DNA of 64,000 nt. Source: Mugil cephalus. Lineage: Eukaryota; Chordata; Actinopteri; Mugiliformes; Mugilidae. The stretch spans positions 13,858,357 to 13,922,356 of the forward strand of contig NC_061789.1 of NCBI RefSeq assembly GCF_022458985.1. Reading direction: 5' to 3'. Of this stretch, positions 23,022 to 38,619 are shown piece after piece. Numbering within the stretch: position 1 is the stretch's first letter; the number at the start of each line of letters is the position of its first letter. The translations under genes and the position numbers were made by a program. The notes beneath the pieces were generated by a model. It saw only the letters and a program-made list of their open reading frames with translations. It searched no databases and had not been told where the DNA came from.

Positions 23022-23147
23022 TTTCGCGGAAAAAGTTGAACTTTCTTCTCTGAAGTTTCAGACTGGTTTAGGAATGTTTTGTTTTTTTCAAACATAAACG
23101 CATATGAACATATGAACGTAAAATGCACTTTCCAACATAAATGCTCT

Positions 23148-23198
23148 CCATAGCAACCGGCGGCCGTAGCAACCAGAGGCTGACGTAGTCACGGCAAC
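23148..23198 (-). promoter_or_regulatory. Cluster of RFX/X-box-like half-sites and a TGACGT site
   Basis: Within 51 bp there are three RFX-type half-sites, ccatagcaac (23148-23157), ccgtagcaac (23164-23173) and tcacggcaac (23189-23198), plus a TGACGT ATF/CREB half-site between the last two. On the minus strand these read GTTGCTATGG, GTTGCTACGG and GTTGCCGTGA, 125-180 bp upstream of the proposed start codon at 23021. RFX sites at this distance are characteristic of ciliary genes. Confidence 0.55.
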
Positions 23199-24028
23199 GT
23201 GACCTCAGAGCAGAATATGGGGCCACCGGTATCAATTTAACATTAACATGTCATCCTGTCGTGTTGTAGGGTGCCAGAATCAGACTGGTACGGTTAATAG
23301 CTCCAATCTGAAATTTTATTGTGCGTCAGCTGTGGGACCGGTGGGATAAATTAAATAGTTATCTAATCTAATAAAACGAAAGGATTCGACCGTCTGACAT
23401 GGTTGTGTGCGCAATTAGAAATGATACACTACGTTGAGACTTCGATAGCAAGTTAAAAACATGCTATTTCATTAGCCTCGTAGCCATTACCTGTGACCTA
23501 CGGAAGCCCTGGGCCACGAGTTTACATATTTTTTCCGTTTTCCCCATTGATCCCCGGTTTTCCCGTGATAGTTAATTTCCGCTGTTTTTCCCGCTATGCT
23601 GATTGGTTCTGAGCCGGTCACGTGTGTCATTGACGCCATGTTAAATATATTCTAGCCAATATTCACCCATAGCGAAGTGGCAATAACAGAGAATAAAATT
23701 GGATTAAAAGTTAAAATATGCCGTAGAGCTCAGCCTACGGCTCCAGCACAGGATCCCCTCTCATTTCCCCTTGGCCATTAAGGAGAGGACCTCATAGTGC
23801 TGTGGTAAGCATGTTTTATTTTAATTAAAATATATTTTTTGCATGTAAAAGTACACTTTCTTGCTGTCGCCTTAATGAACTGTTGTGTCAAAGCTAATTG
23901 ATTTAGGTAGAAAAGCGTATATCATACATGTTGATGAACTACCAACATATAAAACCATGTGGCGATGCTAGATCAAGTTATTAGCATGAATTGCTAAGAG
24001 AGGTTGTTTTTTCTAAAATGGTGGTGTT
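23199..24028. other. Intergenic region with old repeat fragments
   Basis: Fragments such as cggaagccctgggccac and ccccggttttcccgtgatag also occur in similar form at about 39345-39385 (cggaagccctaagctttc, cagttttcccgtgataacg). This suggests both are scraps of one interspersed repeat. A hairpin ccgtagagctcagcctacgg lies near 23720. No gene is supported. Confidence 0.5.
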
Positions 24029-24849
24029 GGGGTAAAGTGAGACAAATTTGTCCCACCATGAGGCACAGTTAAGTTTAATCTTAAACATCTTTTAACGTAA
24101 TATTTCAATAGGCCTACATGTTTTATTTTTAATGTCATAAACATTGTAGAAAAGCCATCAAATTTACCCCGATGAAGCGTTTACACCATCCATGGTGACT
24201 GACCGGCCAAACCCTGAGCTGCAGGCTGCCCCTGCAGATAATCCACCCCATGCCGATGATTTGGATGGTCCACCCCCTGCAGATGATGCACCTGCAGATG
24301 ATCCACCCCATGCAGATGGTTTGGATGGTCCGCCCCCTGCAGATGATGCACCTGCAGATGATCCACCCCATGCAGGCAATTCACTTGCTGATGCTAATCC
24401 ATCCACTGCGCATGGTCCACATGGATGTGCCTCGCCAGCTGACTCAGATGTGCCACGAGTTCCCAGCAAACCTGGATATGTGTCTCCTTGTGAAATCCCC
24501 CCCCCCCCAGGACACAAACCAAATGAAAGCGTGTGAAGACAGCCATCCTAACTGATACTTCTCAGCTGATTGCATGATTGAGAAAGTTGAGGATGGCAAA
24601 ATACTGGTACAATTTCTCAGAAGAATCCAGGAAAACACCTGTGTTCTGCCTGGGTTCTAATCTAACTTGTATCTGTCATGTGAATGTTAATTAAAATATT
24701 TTGAATTATATTATGTTGTATTTGATTTTGTTTGCAGTTACTTTCAAGTGGAAAATGTGCTTAATTGACCAATCCCCACTTCTAAATGTTACAACATGTG
24801 TTGTTAGGTATGTGGATCACTTTACCCCGAGCTGGTTCACTTTACCCCC
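24029..24849 (+). mobile_element. DNA element with GGGGTAAAGTGA inverted termini and a residual frame
   Basis: The left end ggggtaaagtgagac (24029-24043) is matched in inverse by tcactttacccc at 24817-24828 and again at 24837-24848. Inside, a plus-strand frame from 24192 to 24536 encodes an Asp/Pro/Ala-rich peptide built from three 60-bp tandem units (PADDAPADDPPHADGLDGPP). After it, in another frame at about 24565-24660, comes DCMIEKVEDGKILVQFLRR and IQENTCVLPGF before a stop. This looks like the C-terminal end of an element-encoded protein. No catalytic domain remains. The superfamily is not assigned. Confidence 0.6.
24230..24375 (+). repeat. 60-bp coding tandem repeat
   Basis: The phrase cctgcagatratccacccca recurs at 24230, 24290 and 24350 with a 60-bp period, and the intervening ttggatggtccrccccctgc recurs at the same period. 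Because 60 is a multiple of three, the translation repeats in frame (20 residues rich in Asp, Pro, Ala and His). Confidence 0.9.
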
Positions 24850-25002
24850 TTGATTTCTCTGTTAATTTAAACTTTGCTGGTTTTGCTGTAAAGGTCAAAG
24901 TCAAGTCGTGAGTAACTGAATTTTTCTGGCGCCCTCTATCGGGCATGTTTGAGAGCCACTGCTCGGTCCACATGCTACTGTGTCCTGTCTGTTTTATTTT
25001 AA

Positions 25003-26139
25003 ATGGCCTTTAAAATCATTTCCAGGCTCTCTGCATTAACTCGACGGATGGAGTCCTGCACCAGTGCCTTCAGTTCAGTGAGCTGCAAGTTAACGGTGGA
25101 ACATGACCGACACAACCGACGCTTCACCGTCATTCCAAGCAGCGGCGCCGGTAAGAACTCTGCCCAGGGTGGAAGCTCTGATCCCGGCTTATCCACTGTA
25201 GGAGAGCCCGGCGTCCGCTTGCGGCCTCGTGAAGCACACTTCGTGATATGAATTATTTAATTTCCATTAAGAACATTCATACTATTTTAAGGCGCCGTTG
25301 TTTATTGTAGAATATTTTTCATGTTTCTGTCCGGAATGAGAGAGCCCCTCTGCGGAACTGCGTTAAAAAATATGTGATTTTAAGTTAGTTTTGACGTAGG
25401 TAAATCGCTCCATAACCGACATCAATCATTTCTATTTAACACCCTTACTTCCAATTTGACAAGGAGTTCGGCATAAATATTATAAGCTAAATTGATTTAT
25501 TTTAATACACTTTTGGCCTTGTGTTTACAGTTGCATAATAATGGGGCAAGTCGCTATGAGCTAAAAATAAAGGCATTCTGAAACGGACTTTGGTACTGTA
25601 TGTTGACATTATCTATCTATCAGGTAGTTTTCCTGTGTGGTTAATCTAGTGTCTAAAAATAATTTGATATTATAAATTACGCTTTAACCCATCAAAATTA
25701 AACAAGAGAGACATTTACTGTTACACGTTTATGTTGTTTTAGCTTTGTACATCTGTGACCCTACCAAAGTGTTCAGGGCTATATTATAAGTGGTGTTAAG
25801 TCAGTGTCTTCTCTCTTCAGGGGCCGAGGAGTGTGCAGTGCTGCAGTACAAGTTCACCGGAGAGAAGGAGGTGGATCTGATGTCCACATTTGTACCTGAG
25901 GCGTGTCGGGGTCAAGGCGTCGCTGCGGTGCTGTCAGAGGTGAGATCTTCAGGTGTCATTCGGCTCGTTTGTTGACATGCAAGAGAAGTTTGCCTTAAAC
26001 CTGTCAAATGCTTCTTTTTCAGGCTGCCATGGACTTTCTGGTTGAAGAAAACTTAAAGGCTCACATCTCCTGTTGGTACATAAAGAAATACATCGAAGAG
26101 CACCCAGAAAAACATTATGAGGACCTTGTCATCACTTGA
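25003..26139 (+). CDS. natd1: NATD1-like GNAT-fold acetyltransferase
   Basis: Three exons, 25003-25150, 25821-25939 and 26023-26139, join in one frame to give 127 aa. The protein is a compact single-domain member of the GNAT N-acetyltransferase family related to human NATD1. It contains [12 protein letters not shown] at residues 30-41, the acetyl-CoA-binding loop [15 protein letters not shown] at the end of exon 2 (R-x-x-G-x-A type), and the family-typical tail with [22 protein letters not shown] and a final LVIT. The enzymatic substrate of this family is not established. The start at 25003 ([18 protein letters not shown]) is chosen as the first ATG; a second in-frame ATG at 25048 would give a length closer to the human protein. 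The N-terminal extension is rich in basic and hydrophobic residues with no acidic residue, as in mitochondrial presequences, which is an inference. AATAAA signals follow at 26465 and 26511. Confidence 0.85.
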
Positions 26140-28161
26140 TTCTTCCTGATTTGTCCACTATGAGCTGGACTGCTACCTCAAATTAACAGCAAGTGTATAT
26201 GCCAAATGATTTTAAATTTTTGAATGTAATTCAGTGCATATGTGTAGAATCATAAGTTTAATGTGAACTACGATTCAGTAAAATGACCCAATGTAATCTG
26301 TAGCAGATTGTACTATTTAATGTGGGTGTAATGCTTACTTCCTCTGGAAAATGTGTTAAATTAAAATACTATGATTTTTTTTTTGTTCAAAGTCCACTGA
26401 TTTTAGGGGAAAGTGTCATGTCAAGATATGACCTTTTATTTTCCTGTTTGATTACCAGTGCTAAAATAAAATGAAATTGTTCTGGGAAGAACAAGTCGAG
26501 AAAGTTGAGCAATAAATGAAAATGGAACAAACGGCAACATTTGGTCACATCCCTGCTTGCTTTCTGGCCCTGCTTACTGTTTTGGTTCAGACTAAAATAT
26601 CTCAATCAGAATAATATTATATTTTATCCATAGTGTGTTGATAGGGTAAGAAGTCCTAACCTGTGGTTAATAAGGTTAGCATAGCTAGCTTTGTGTCATG
26701 TAATTGTTTGCTTCTGTCTGGCTCACCCCAGCAGACCAATCCTGTTTTATACTGTGTTTTTTTATTTTGTTTTATAACTAAAAAGAAGAGCAAAAAAAGA
26801 AAAAAAAAAAGATTAAATTAAAAAAGACAGCCCCCAAACTGCCACAGCTCCCCCCACCCCCAGCGAGCGCATTATATTTTGGATTCCCGCCACCTAATGA
26901 GATTACTTGAGCCACCACAGCAACACTGCTGGTGCCTCTGCAGGGAGAACAAGCGCATGATGGAATAAGATGATAAAGACAACTTCAACAATAATGTCAA
27001 TAATTGGATTTTTGTTTTTGAGCTCAGTTAAGCTGTTTGCAACCAGTTCATTGAAAAGCATTATTTTGCAGCTTCGTTGCGGCCTCAGAGACAGATAAAC
27101 TGTAAGGTCTGCTTGTATTTTCTACTTCCAATAGATGTCAGTCTTAATCCACAGAGAGTATTCCCTTGACTCCATCTGTTAGTCTGGTGCTCTGTATATG
27201 CGCTTCCCCAATAACAATAAAACATCCAATAAATGGTAACTTAGGGCAGCAGCCGCTGTGGTCAAACATGACATGAAGTCATTTCTGATTTAGCATCGAA
27301 CATGCAGTATTTTCACCAAAACTCTCAGACGTATTGGCAAACATGTCAAGAAATACCAGGTGTTGAACCCATGAGCTGACACTGCTCTGCAAAATCAGAA
27401 GAGACAAGCTAGAGGCCAGCCACACATCCAACAGAGGAGCAACACCTCAAAACTGACAGAAACACACACGTGCTGCAAGTTCATGTGGTCATTGAGTCAT
27501 TTCATGTGGTTGTTTGTGTGCCTTTGAGGTCATTGTATTATCTCTGTGTGGTCATGTTGTGTGCCTTTGTGGTTGTTTCTTATCACTTTATGATCTTTTT
27601 TCATTGTTTCCATCTATTTGGAGCATCACTGTCAATATTCTGTCTCCTTGTAGTCATTTGATTTTCCAACATTAAGTGTTAACAGTCATTTGCAAGAGAG
27701 TCAAGTCCACGGGATGGTGATGGACGTGATGGTACTGTTGTGTATTCACTGCTCTTCTCCCCAGACCTCATCCACCACAGTGCTTTTATGCAGATTGAGT
27801 GGAAGGGATGAATTCGGCTGATGCTGAAGCAGATGAGAAGGATGTTGCATGTCTGGTAGACTGCCACATCCCAGAGTGAAGACACTGAAGCTACGGCTTC
27901 CCCCTTCCTCCCTCAGATAATATTGCATGGAAAGATTTGATTAAATGCATGTTGTTTCTCAAAGCCCACGATGTCACATTATTTCTGCAAAAAGAATCTG
28001 GGCTCTGGCTTCCTAGACACACACTGGATGTGTAGAGAGGAACAAATATTCTCCCGTATTAGACGCTTAAATCCAGGAACAAGAGTCAATTTAGGACGAG
28101 GAAATTCAGCCCCTAAAACTGGTCCAGTGGGTCGCAGCAGGGAAGGATGTCGACTCCGTTT
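26140..28161. other. natd1 3' UTR and intergenic region
   Basis: The first 380 bp are the likely 3' UTR of the NATD1-like gene. Beyond it the sequence is AT-rich with an A-run near 26790. It holds no frame with a recognisable domain and no structural RNA that I can identify. Confidence 0.5.
26511..26516 (+). terminator. natd1: Candidate poly(A) signal of natd1
   Basis: AATAAA lies 372 bp beyond the stop codon of the NATD1-like gene; an earlier AATAAA is at 26465-26470. Either could end the transcript. Confidence 0.4.
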
Positions 28162-33027
<4,866 letters not shown>

Positions 33028-34430
33028 GGTCGAGGCCAGGCCAGAGGAAATGAAATGAAAAGGCAACTAATCCTGGCTTTTCGATATGTAGCCACCGTGT
33101 TTTGCCTCCCAGCAGATATATGAAATCTTCATAATCTTGTTGCGTCCGGGGCTCCTCTGGTGAGAGTTGCGCACATCCCTCCGCTGCCTCTGCCCGTGTG
33201 CTGCTGTGCATTCTCTGCACTTCCGCAGAAACAATAGAAACCCACGGCCGTCATTTGAAGTCCTTCACTCTTTCTACCGCTCGTCCGTCGCTCCTCCCCT
33301 CCCACAAATCTTTGCCTTCAATATCATCCATTACAAATGGCAAATTATAGTCCAGACTTCCTTTGAGCAAAGAAAACAAAAAGATTACTATTAGAGGGCT
33401 TAAACTGTAATCCATGTCAAGCTTTTTCTTATATTTTCCTGATCTTTTTTCCTGTATTTGCAAAGCCACAGGCGGAAGATCAAGCATCTGTTTTACAGTC
33501 GGTTATCCGTGACATAATGTGTACAGTCTCATATGAAAATCCATCCATAATGTGTGTGCGCGCATGCAGGGCAAATCTCCTCATGCCCAATAGCTTGCTG
33601 ATGTGGCACACACAGACAGAAGATATATTACTTGCAGGAGTGTGCGGAGGAGATGACAGATGCTAGCAGGGAAACGTCTGCTCCTTTTGATCTGATGCAT
33701 TTGTCTTTTCGCCTCTTTAATTTGACATCATTAGTCTTGTCACAAAGTCCTGCAGCTCGTACTTTCGGAAGCAAACGTGTCACAGTTGGTTTGGGCTGCG
33801 GGAATCTCGTTTAAAAATTGAATGCCTCAGCGTTCAGCCCCCGCGGCTCTGCCGTGCCTCAGCACATTGTCACGGAGACGTCTTAACTTGGATATGAAGC
33901 ATGAACGTTTCCTCAATCACAGCAACCTTGTCATGTTTTGTGACTCACACAAATGAAAACATCAGAGCTTAAAGGGAAACATTCTTCTAGATCTAGGCCA
34001 TGAATGTATCCAAGTCAGGTAAGGACAATTTGTTTTGTGCATGACAACCCCAACTGTGCTCCACTGGGGACGTGAAATTTAAAGATGATGCCACGTTTGA
34101 TGGTATCCTACTTGCATCTAAATCGATAATGTTATAATAACAGTCAATGACTGTAGTGTTTTCTCTTTTTGTTATTTTTCTCTGTCTTCCAGATTGCCCA
34201 CATTTATAGTGGTATCAAATTTGTATCTCAACACCACGACAGATGTGAACTAAGGCCTTGCTTTAGTTTGCATTTGTCCACATTCCTTTGGTAGCGTGAA
34301 TGCACCAAGACCTCCTACTCATACTTATTCATTAGTTAAAAAGCGCACAACTGCTTTTATAAATGATTGGATTAAATGGAAAAAGCGCTGCAGGTGATGT
34401 ATATTTGCATACAGAGCGCAAAACTAAGAT
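33028..34430. other. gsg1l2 upstream region
   Basis: This is the presumed promoter and 5' UTR of gsg1l2, followed by intergenic sequence. I find no TATA box in convincing position. No GLP2R-like receptor exon is visible, although GLP2R separates GSG1L2 from RCVRN in human. Confidence 0.45.
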
Positions 34431-34439
34431 CGGATCTGG

Positions 34440-34960
34440 AGAGCTAGCTGGACACACATGTGGAGACCAAGGGGCAACATCGAGGTCTCATCGATGAAAC
34501 AAGTGCCAAAAACTGCAGTTCACTGAGTGACCACTTGAGGCTCCAAAAGGGAGCAAATCCCCATAGACCCCCATGTTAAAAAGCCCAACATTACAGCATT
34601 ACTGAACATGTTTATGGCCTGTTACAAAAAACATTTTGAAGCAATAGTTTATTTCATTATTTATGACAACTGTAACTTTATTAAGGTTTAACATTCTGTA
34701 TAATTAAGGGCATTCCCGCTTTGAGTGACAGGTGGTGGTCTGAGCTAACAGGTAGCGGAGAATTAGATGGGAGGGTCTCAATGTCCAGGCTGCTTTAGCT
34801 CCGCCCCAACATGACTCATATCCATATTTGGAGTATCCGAGTGTGGGGGGAGTTAAGGTTCAGCCACTCTAGGCTTCATTTTCGAGGTTCAGAATCCAGT
34901 GGGTGATGGCTTTGATGGGTTTGTTCATAGCATATAGATGTCAATGGTGGAGACCCATGT
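34440..34960 (+). repeat. Interspersed repeat of a type common in teleosts
   Basis: The stretch with aactgcagttcactgagtga, ccacttgaggctccaaaagg and caaatccccatagaccccca is one I associate with a repeat found in many copies in fish genomes. The downstream part (gagtgacaggtggtggtctg, tttagctccgccccaacatg) commonly follows in the same element. The identification is from memory; borders are approximate. Confidence 0.5.
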
Positions 34961-36600
34961 TAACGCCAGGTGTAAGTGCAGGTAGTAAAAGATCGCTACT
35001 TGACGTTGGATTGCCCAGGAAGCATGTTAGTACAAGGTCTGAACAGGGCCTGAGTAGTCTCCCTGAATATAAAGAGATTATTCTGAAAACATTGGCTTCC
35101 ATGTAGGATAAGTAAGTCCAGTGATACATTTGATGAAGTGGTAAGCCAGCTGAACCGTGAATACTTCCTTGACTCATTGCTTTTTACGTAATAATACCTG
35201 CTGGCATACACAGGTGACAGATGTGAGGTTTGACTGAATGCCTTTTTCTCCGAGATCGGGATGCCTCGCATTCTGTGCATTTTATGACAAAACCGGAGAG
35301 ATTATGTAAAGGCCCGAGATGATCATTTGAAGGTTAAAGAATGATTCAGGGTATCCTAATCTGATTTGGAAAGTTAGACAACTAGATTATGTTTAGTGGT
35401 TGGAGAGGAAAACAAAGCCAGACAATCAGTTAACGTTACGTTTTGTTAAAACGTATCAATTTGAGAAAAGAAATTTATAGCAATCTCCTGTGTTAAAATC
35501 CAGTGTTTTGTCGACCCTTCCATCTGCCCAGACCTCCCTATATAGACTTTTTGGCAACAGCATCACTTCTTTTCCCTAGAATGTAAAGCAGATGCAGCAG
35601 CCTGCACATCACTACGTCAACAAGTTATATTAAATTTTATATCTCATCTCACAGCGTGACGGCGCTTAATTTTCTCTCACCTGAATCCACACTGCATTCA
35701 TGTGAGTTTACAGTTATCTTTTTAACCATTCCACCATGCCATCCACTCCACTTACCCTGTTTTTTTTTTAATTAACTTTCACTTGTTGTGGTTTTGGCAC
35801 CAGTGCAGCAGGTGGTATTGTAATCTGGCCTGAGACTATTATATTGGAGATGCGGATAATCTCGTCCCACTGCGGATGAGCAGCCGACACCACATGGGGT
35901 TGCACGGCGGCCCCAGGCACCCAAACATCATCTGAATCCCTCACTGTCCTCTTGATTTTCAACATATTTTCTCTTTAGTTATTTGGATTTAGATCCAAGA
36001 CCTTATATAGCAGAACATTTGCTCGCCACACACATAGGAACAAAAGCTATAAAACAAAACCAATAAAAAGTCATGAGAATATATTACAGTCATCTACAGC
36101 TGTGATTAAAGAAGCTAAGGCAGGATGTAATAATACTCTATGAACTGAATGTAGTTTATCCTATGAGAATGAAGCAGGCTTCCTAAGCTCAGTACTTACT
36201 ACTGGAACCATGTAAAAGAAGTGTTATTTGTTGATTAGTTGAGTTTTAATCCTGGTATTATGGTCTCCCATCATTCATTTTTAAGAATACATGCAACTAC
36301 ATGACCTGCACTACATGTAACTCTTCTTTTAGAATAAAACACAAATTGAGGTTTGTTTGTGTTTAAACTAGTGTCAAACTAAACTGAACCCTATAACATC
36401 AGTTATATAACACCAGGCTTGTAGTTTGAGTGTCCCAATAAAAGGCTGAATGATAAACAGAATAGGACCCATAACAGACTCTTGGGGAACTCCTCTGTGT
36501 TTGGTAAGTAGCTTATTTTGAGGTGTATCAAACTCTGATCAAATTCTTAAATGTATTTTGAGGCAACGTTAATCACAATATATAAACACTAACACACCTT
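34961..36600. other. Intergenic between gsg1l2 and recoverin
   Basis: I see no coding exon and no clear element borders. Frames of 60-95 codons occur on both strands without recognisable content. Confidence 0.45.
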
Positions 36601-36642
36601 TCTGTACACCAAATAAAGTGATGTTTTGTTGAAATGTATATT

Positions 36643-36792
36643 TAATCCTTTTTCGTGTAGTATTGTGTGAAAAACGTAATCGGTCTTAGAACAAAGACTC
36701 ATTCCACTAACAAATGTACGTTTACATGGTGTAAAATACAGTTCAGGGTTTGACAGATGTTGAACTTTGAAGCCACCTGCTGTGTTTAATCC
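36643..36792 (+). promoter_or_regulatory. Two CRX/OTX-type TAATCC sites upstream of recoverin
   Basis: TAATCC occurs at 36643-36648 and 36787-36792, about 350 and 200 bp before the recoverin start codon. CRX/OTX homeodomain proteins bind this core in photoreceptor promoters, and recoverin is a photoreceptor gene. The six-base core is frequent by chance, so the call leans on context. Confidence 0.35.
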
Positions 36793-36991
36793 TCTGCTTA
36801 CACTCCTGTATTTAACTGTGTCTTTAAAAAAGGTGTCATAGCTGTGTGACGTGGTTATCCTCTTAATCTTCAAGACAGCTGTCTGGATTTAGATAGTGAT
36901 GACAATAATCCCATTTGGCACCTTGAGGGGCTTGCAGAGTGAACACAAGGCAGAGTAACACGAACGAGGAAGGTTACCTTTTTTGAGCAGG

Positions 36992-38229
36992 ATGGGGAAT
37001 ACGAAGAGCAGTGCTTTGTCGAAGGGACTCCTGGAAGATCTGAAATCCAACACCAAATACTCCGAGGCCGAGCTCTGCACCTGGTACCAGTCCTTCCTGA
37101 AAGAGTGTCCCAGCGGGAAGATAAGTAAGCAGCAGTTTGAAGGCATCTACGCCAGCTTCTTCCCAGATGCAGACCCCACAGCGTACGCACGGCATGTCTT
37201 CAGGAGTTTTGACACCAACGCAGACGGCACTTTAGACTTTAAGGAGTACATTGTCGCACTGCATCTCACCTCTGGGGGAAAGACTCTGCAGAAGCTGGAA
37301 TGGGCCTTTGCCTTGTATGACGTGGACGGAAATGGAACCATCAGCAAAAATGAAATCCTAGAGATCGTTAGGGTACTTATACTTTATTCTTACTTTGTCC
37401 TATGTGTAAATTGTAAAATACAGATGGGAAAAATTTAAATATTGGTTTCATTTATTTATTTTGGGCTTGGCTCATATTGCATTTGATCACTTTATTCTGT
37501 GCAGTAACAAAAACAAAGATGCTTTGCTGAATAACAAAATTTAGGGCTACATAATATGAGCGTACATAATATAACATACCTTTTTTTGAATCTTTATTAG
37601 CAGAATAATAAGCAGAGATTATATTTTATTTATTTTATTTTTTTTGCAGTCTGTAAAACTAGGTGTATATTGCCCATCATAATTTCACAGATTACATTGT
37701 TTTAGAGAGCCTATAACCCAAATTACACCAATTTACTAAGTAAAATGAACGTGCAAAACAATGTTGGATTTGCGAAGCTGTAACCTGCAAATGTGTGATG
37801 ATAAATGATGAACTGCATATAAATATCTTTTATTTAAGTGAATATTTTTTAATTTACTGGCTAAAGTAGTTTTGTTTAAAACCTACTTACTGTCCCGCAG
37901 TCGATATTCAACATGATTCCTGTGGATGATCAGAAGAACCTCCCTGAAGATGAAAACACACCAGAGAAGAGGGCTGAGAAAATCTGGGCATTTTTCGGGA
38001 AGAAGGACAACGGTAATTCACACTTCATCTCTTCTCCAAACTGATTTCCTTTCACCTTTGCAAGCATTCGCTGAAGCTGTTGTGACGCGTGTCGTTCTCC
38101 TCCTTCACAGATAAAATCTTGGAGGGAGAATTCATTCAGGGTGTGATGGACAACAAGGACATCCTGCGCTTGATACAATACGATGAGCCGCAAAAAATCA
38201 AAGACAAGCTGAAAGAGAAGAAGCAATAG
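36992..38229 (+). CDS. rcvrn: Recoverin (photoreceptor calcium sensor)
   Basis: Three exons, 36992-37372, 37901-38012 and 38111-38229, join to 203 aa, close to the 200 aa of human recoverin. The protein is an N-myristoylated EF-hand calcium sensor that in rods and cones inhibits rhodopsin kinase when calcium is high. It starts MGNTKSSALS, with the Gly-2 myristoylation signal. EF1 is degenerate and has the conserved Cys39 (KECPSGKI). EF2 is intact with loop DTNADGTLDFKE (74-85), EF3 is intact with loop DVDGNGTISKNE (110-121), and EF4 is degenerate (GKKDNDKILEGE), exactly the recoverin pattern of two working sites. The C-terminus is lysine-rich (KDKLKEKKQ). The ATG at 36992 is the start because it gives Gly at position 2; in-frame codons before it add nothing conserved. 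The helix after EF4 has IQYDEPQ where human has IQFEPQ, one residue more. Teleosts carry several recoverin paralogues; I cannot say which this is. Confidence 0.93.
37373..37900 (+). other. Recoverin intron 1
   Basis: AT-rich intron, donor gggtacttat and acceptor tgtcccgcag. Nothing else was seen. Confidence 0.7.
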
Positions 38230-38592
38230 TGCGTGGGCTACAAGACGGGGGCAGAAAAGCCCTCCCACATGTGATTTCAAGACTCAGTTTCATTTTTGTG
38301 TTTACATCTTCTCACTGCTTGTCCGCTTTCCCTGAGTTCTCTCTTTTTTTACTTAATTTAATGTTTTTTTGTGGGGGTGGTCTGTTTTGACTAAGAGCCA
38401 ACCAGCATCTTGTTTTTGTCTTTGCTCCCATAAAGCAAGAAAATAATAGCATTTGAGGAACAGAGGAAAGGCCATCCAAATTGGTGGGTAAAAAAAAAAC
38501 AATTTAACTGCACTGAAGTTAGAAACACTTTGTTTGGATATTCTGAAGGGCACAGAGAAAATGTAGACTATAAATACAATGTGTAGTTTCTT

Positions 38593-38598
38593 AATAAA
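38593..38598 (+). terminator. rcvrn: Poly(A) signal of recoverin
   Basis: AATAAA lies 364 bp after the recoverin stop codon and is followed by A/G-rich sequence. It is the first canonical signal downstream. Confidence 0.6.
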
Positions 38599-38619
38599 GA
38601 AAAGAAAGAGGAAAAACTA

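Noticed and set aside
36983..36991. Upstream in-frame extension of recoverin
   Set aside because: It begins at a non-ATG codon and would remove the Gly-2 myristoylation signal that defines the family.
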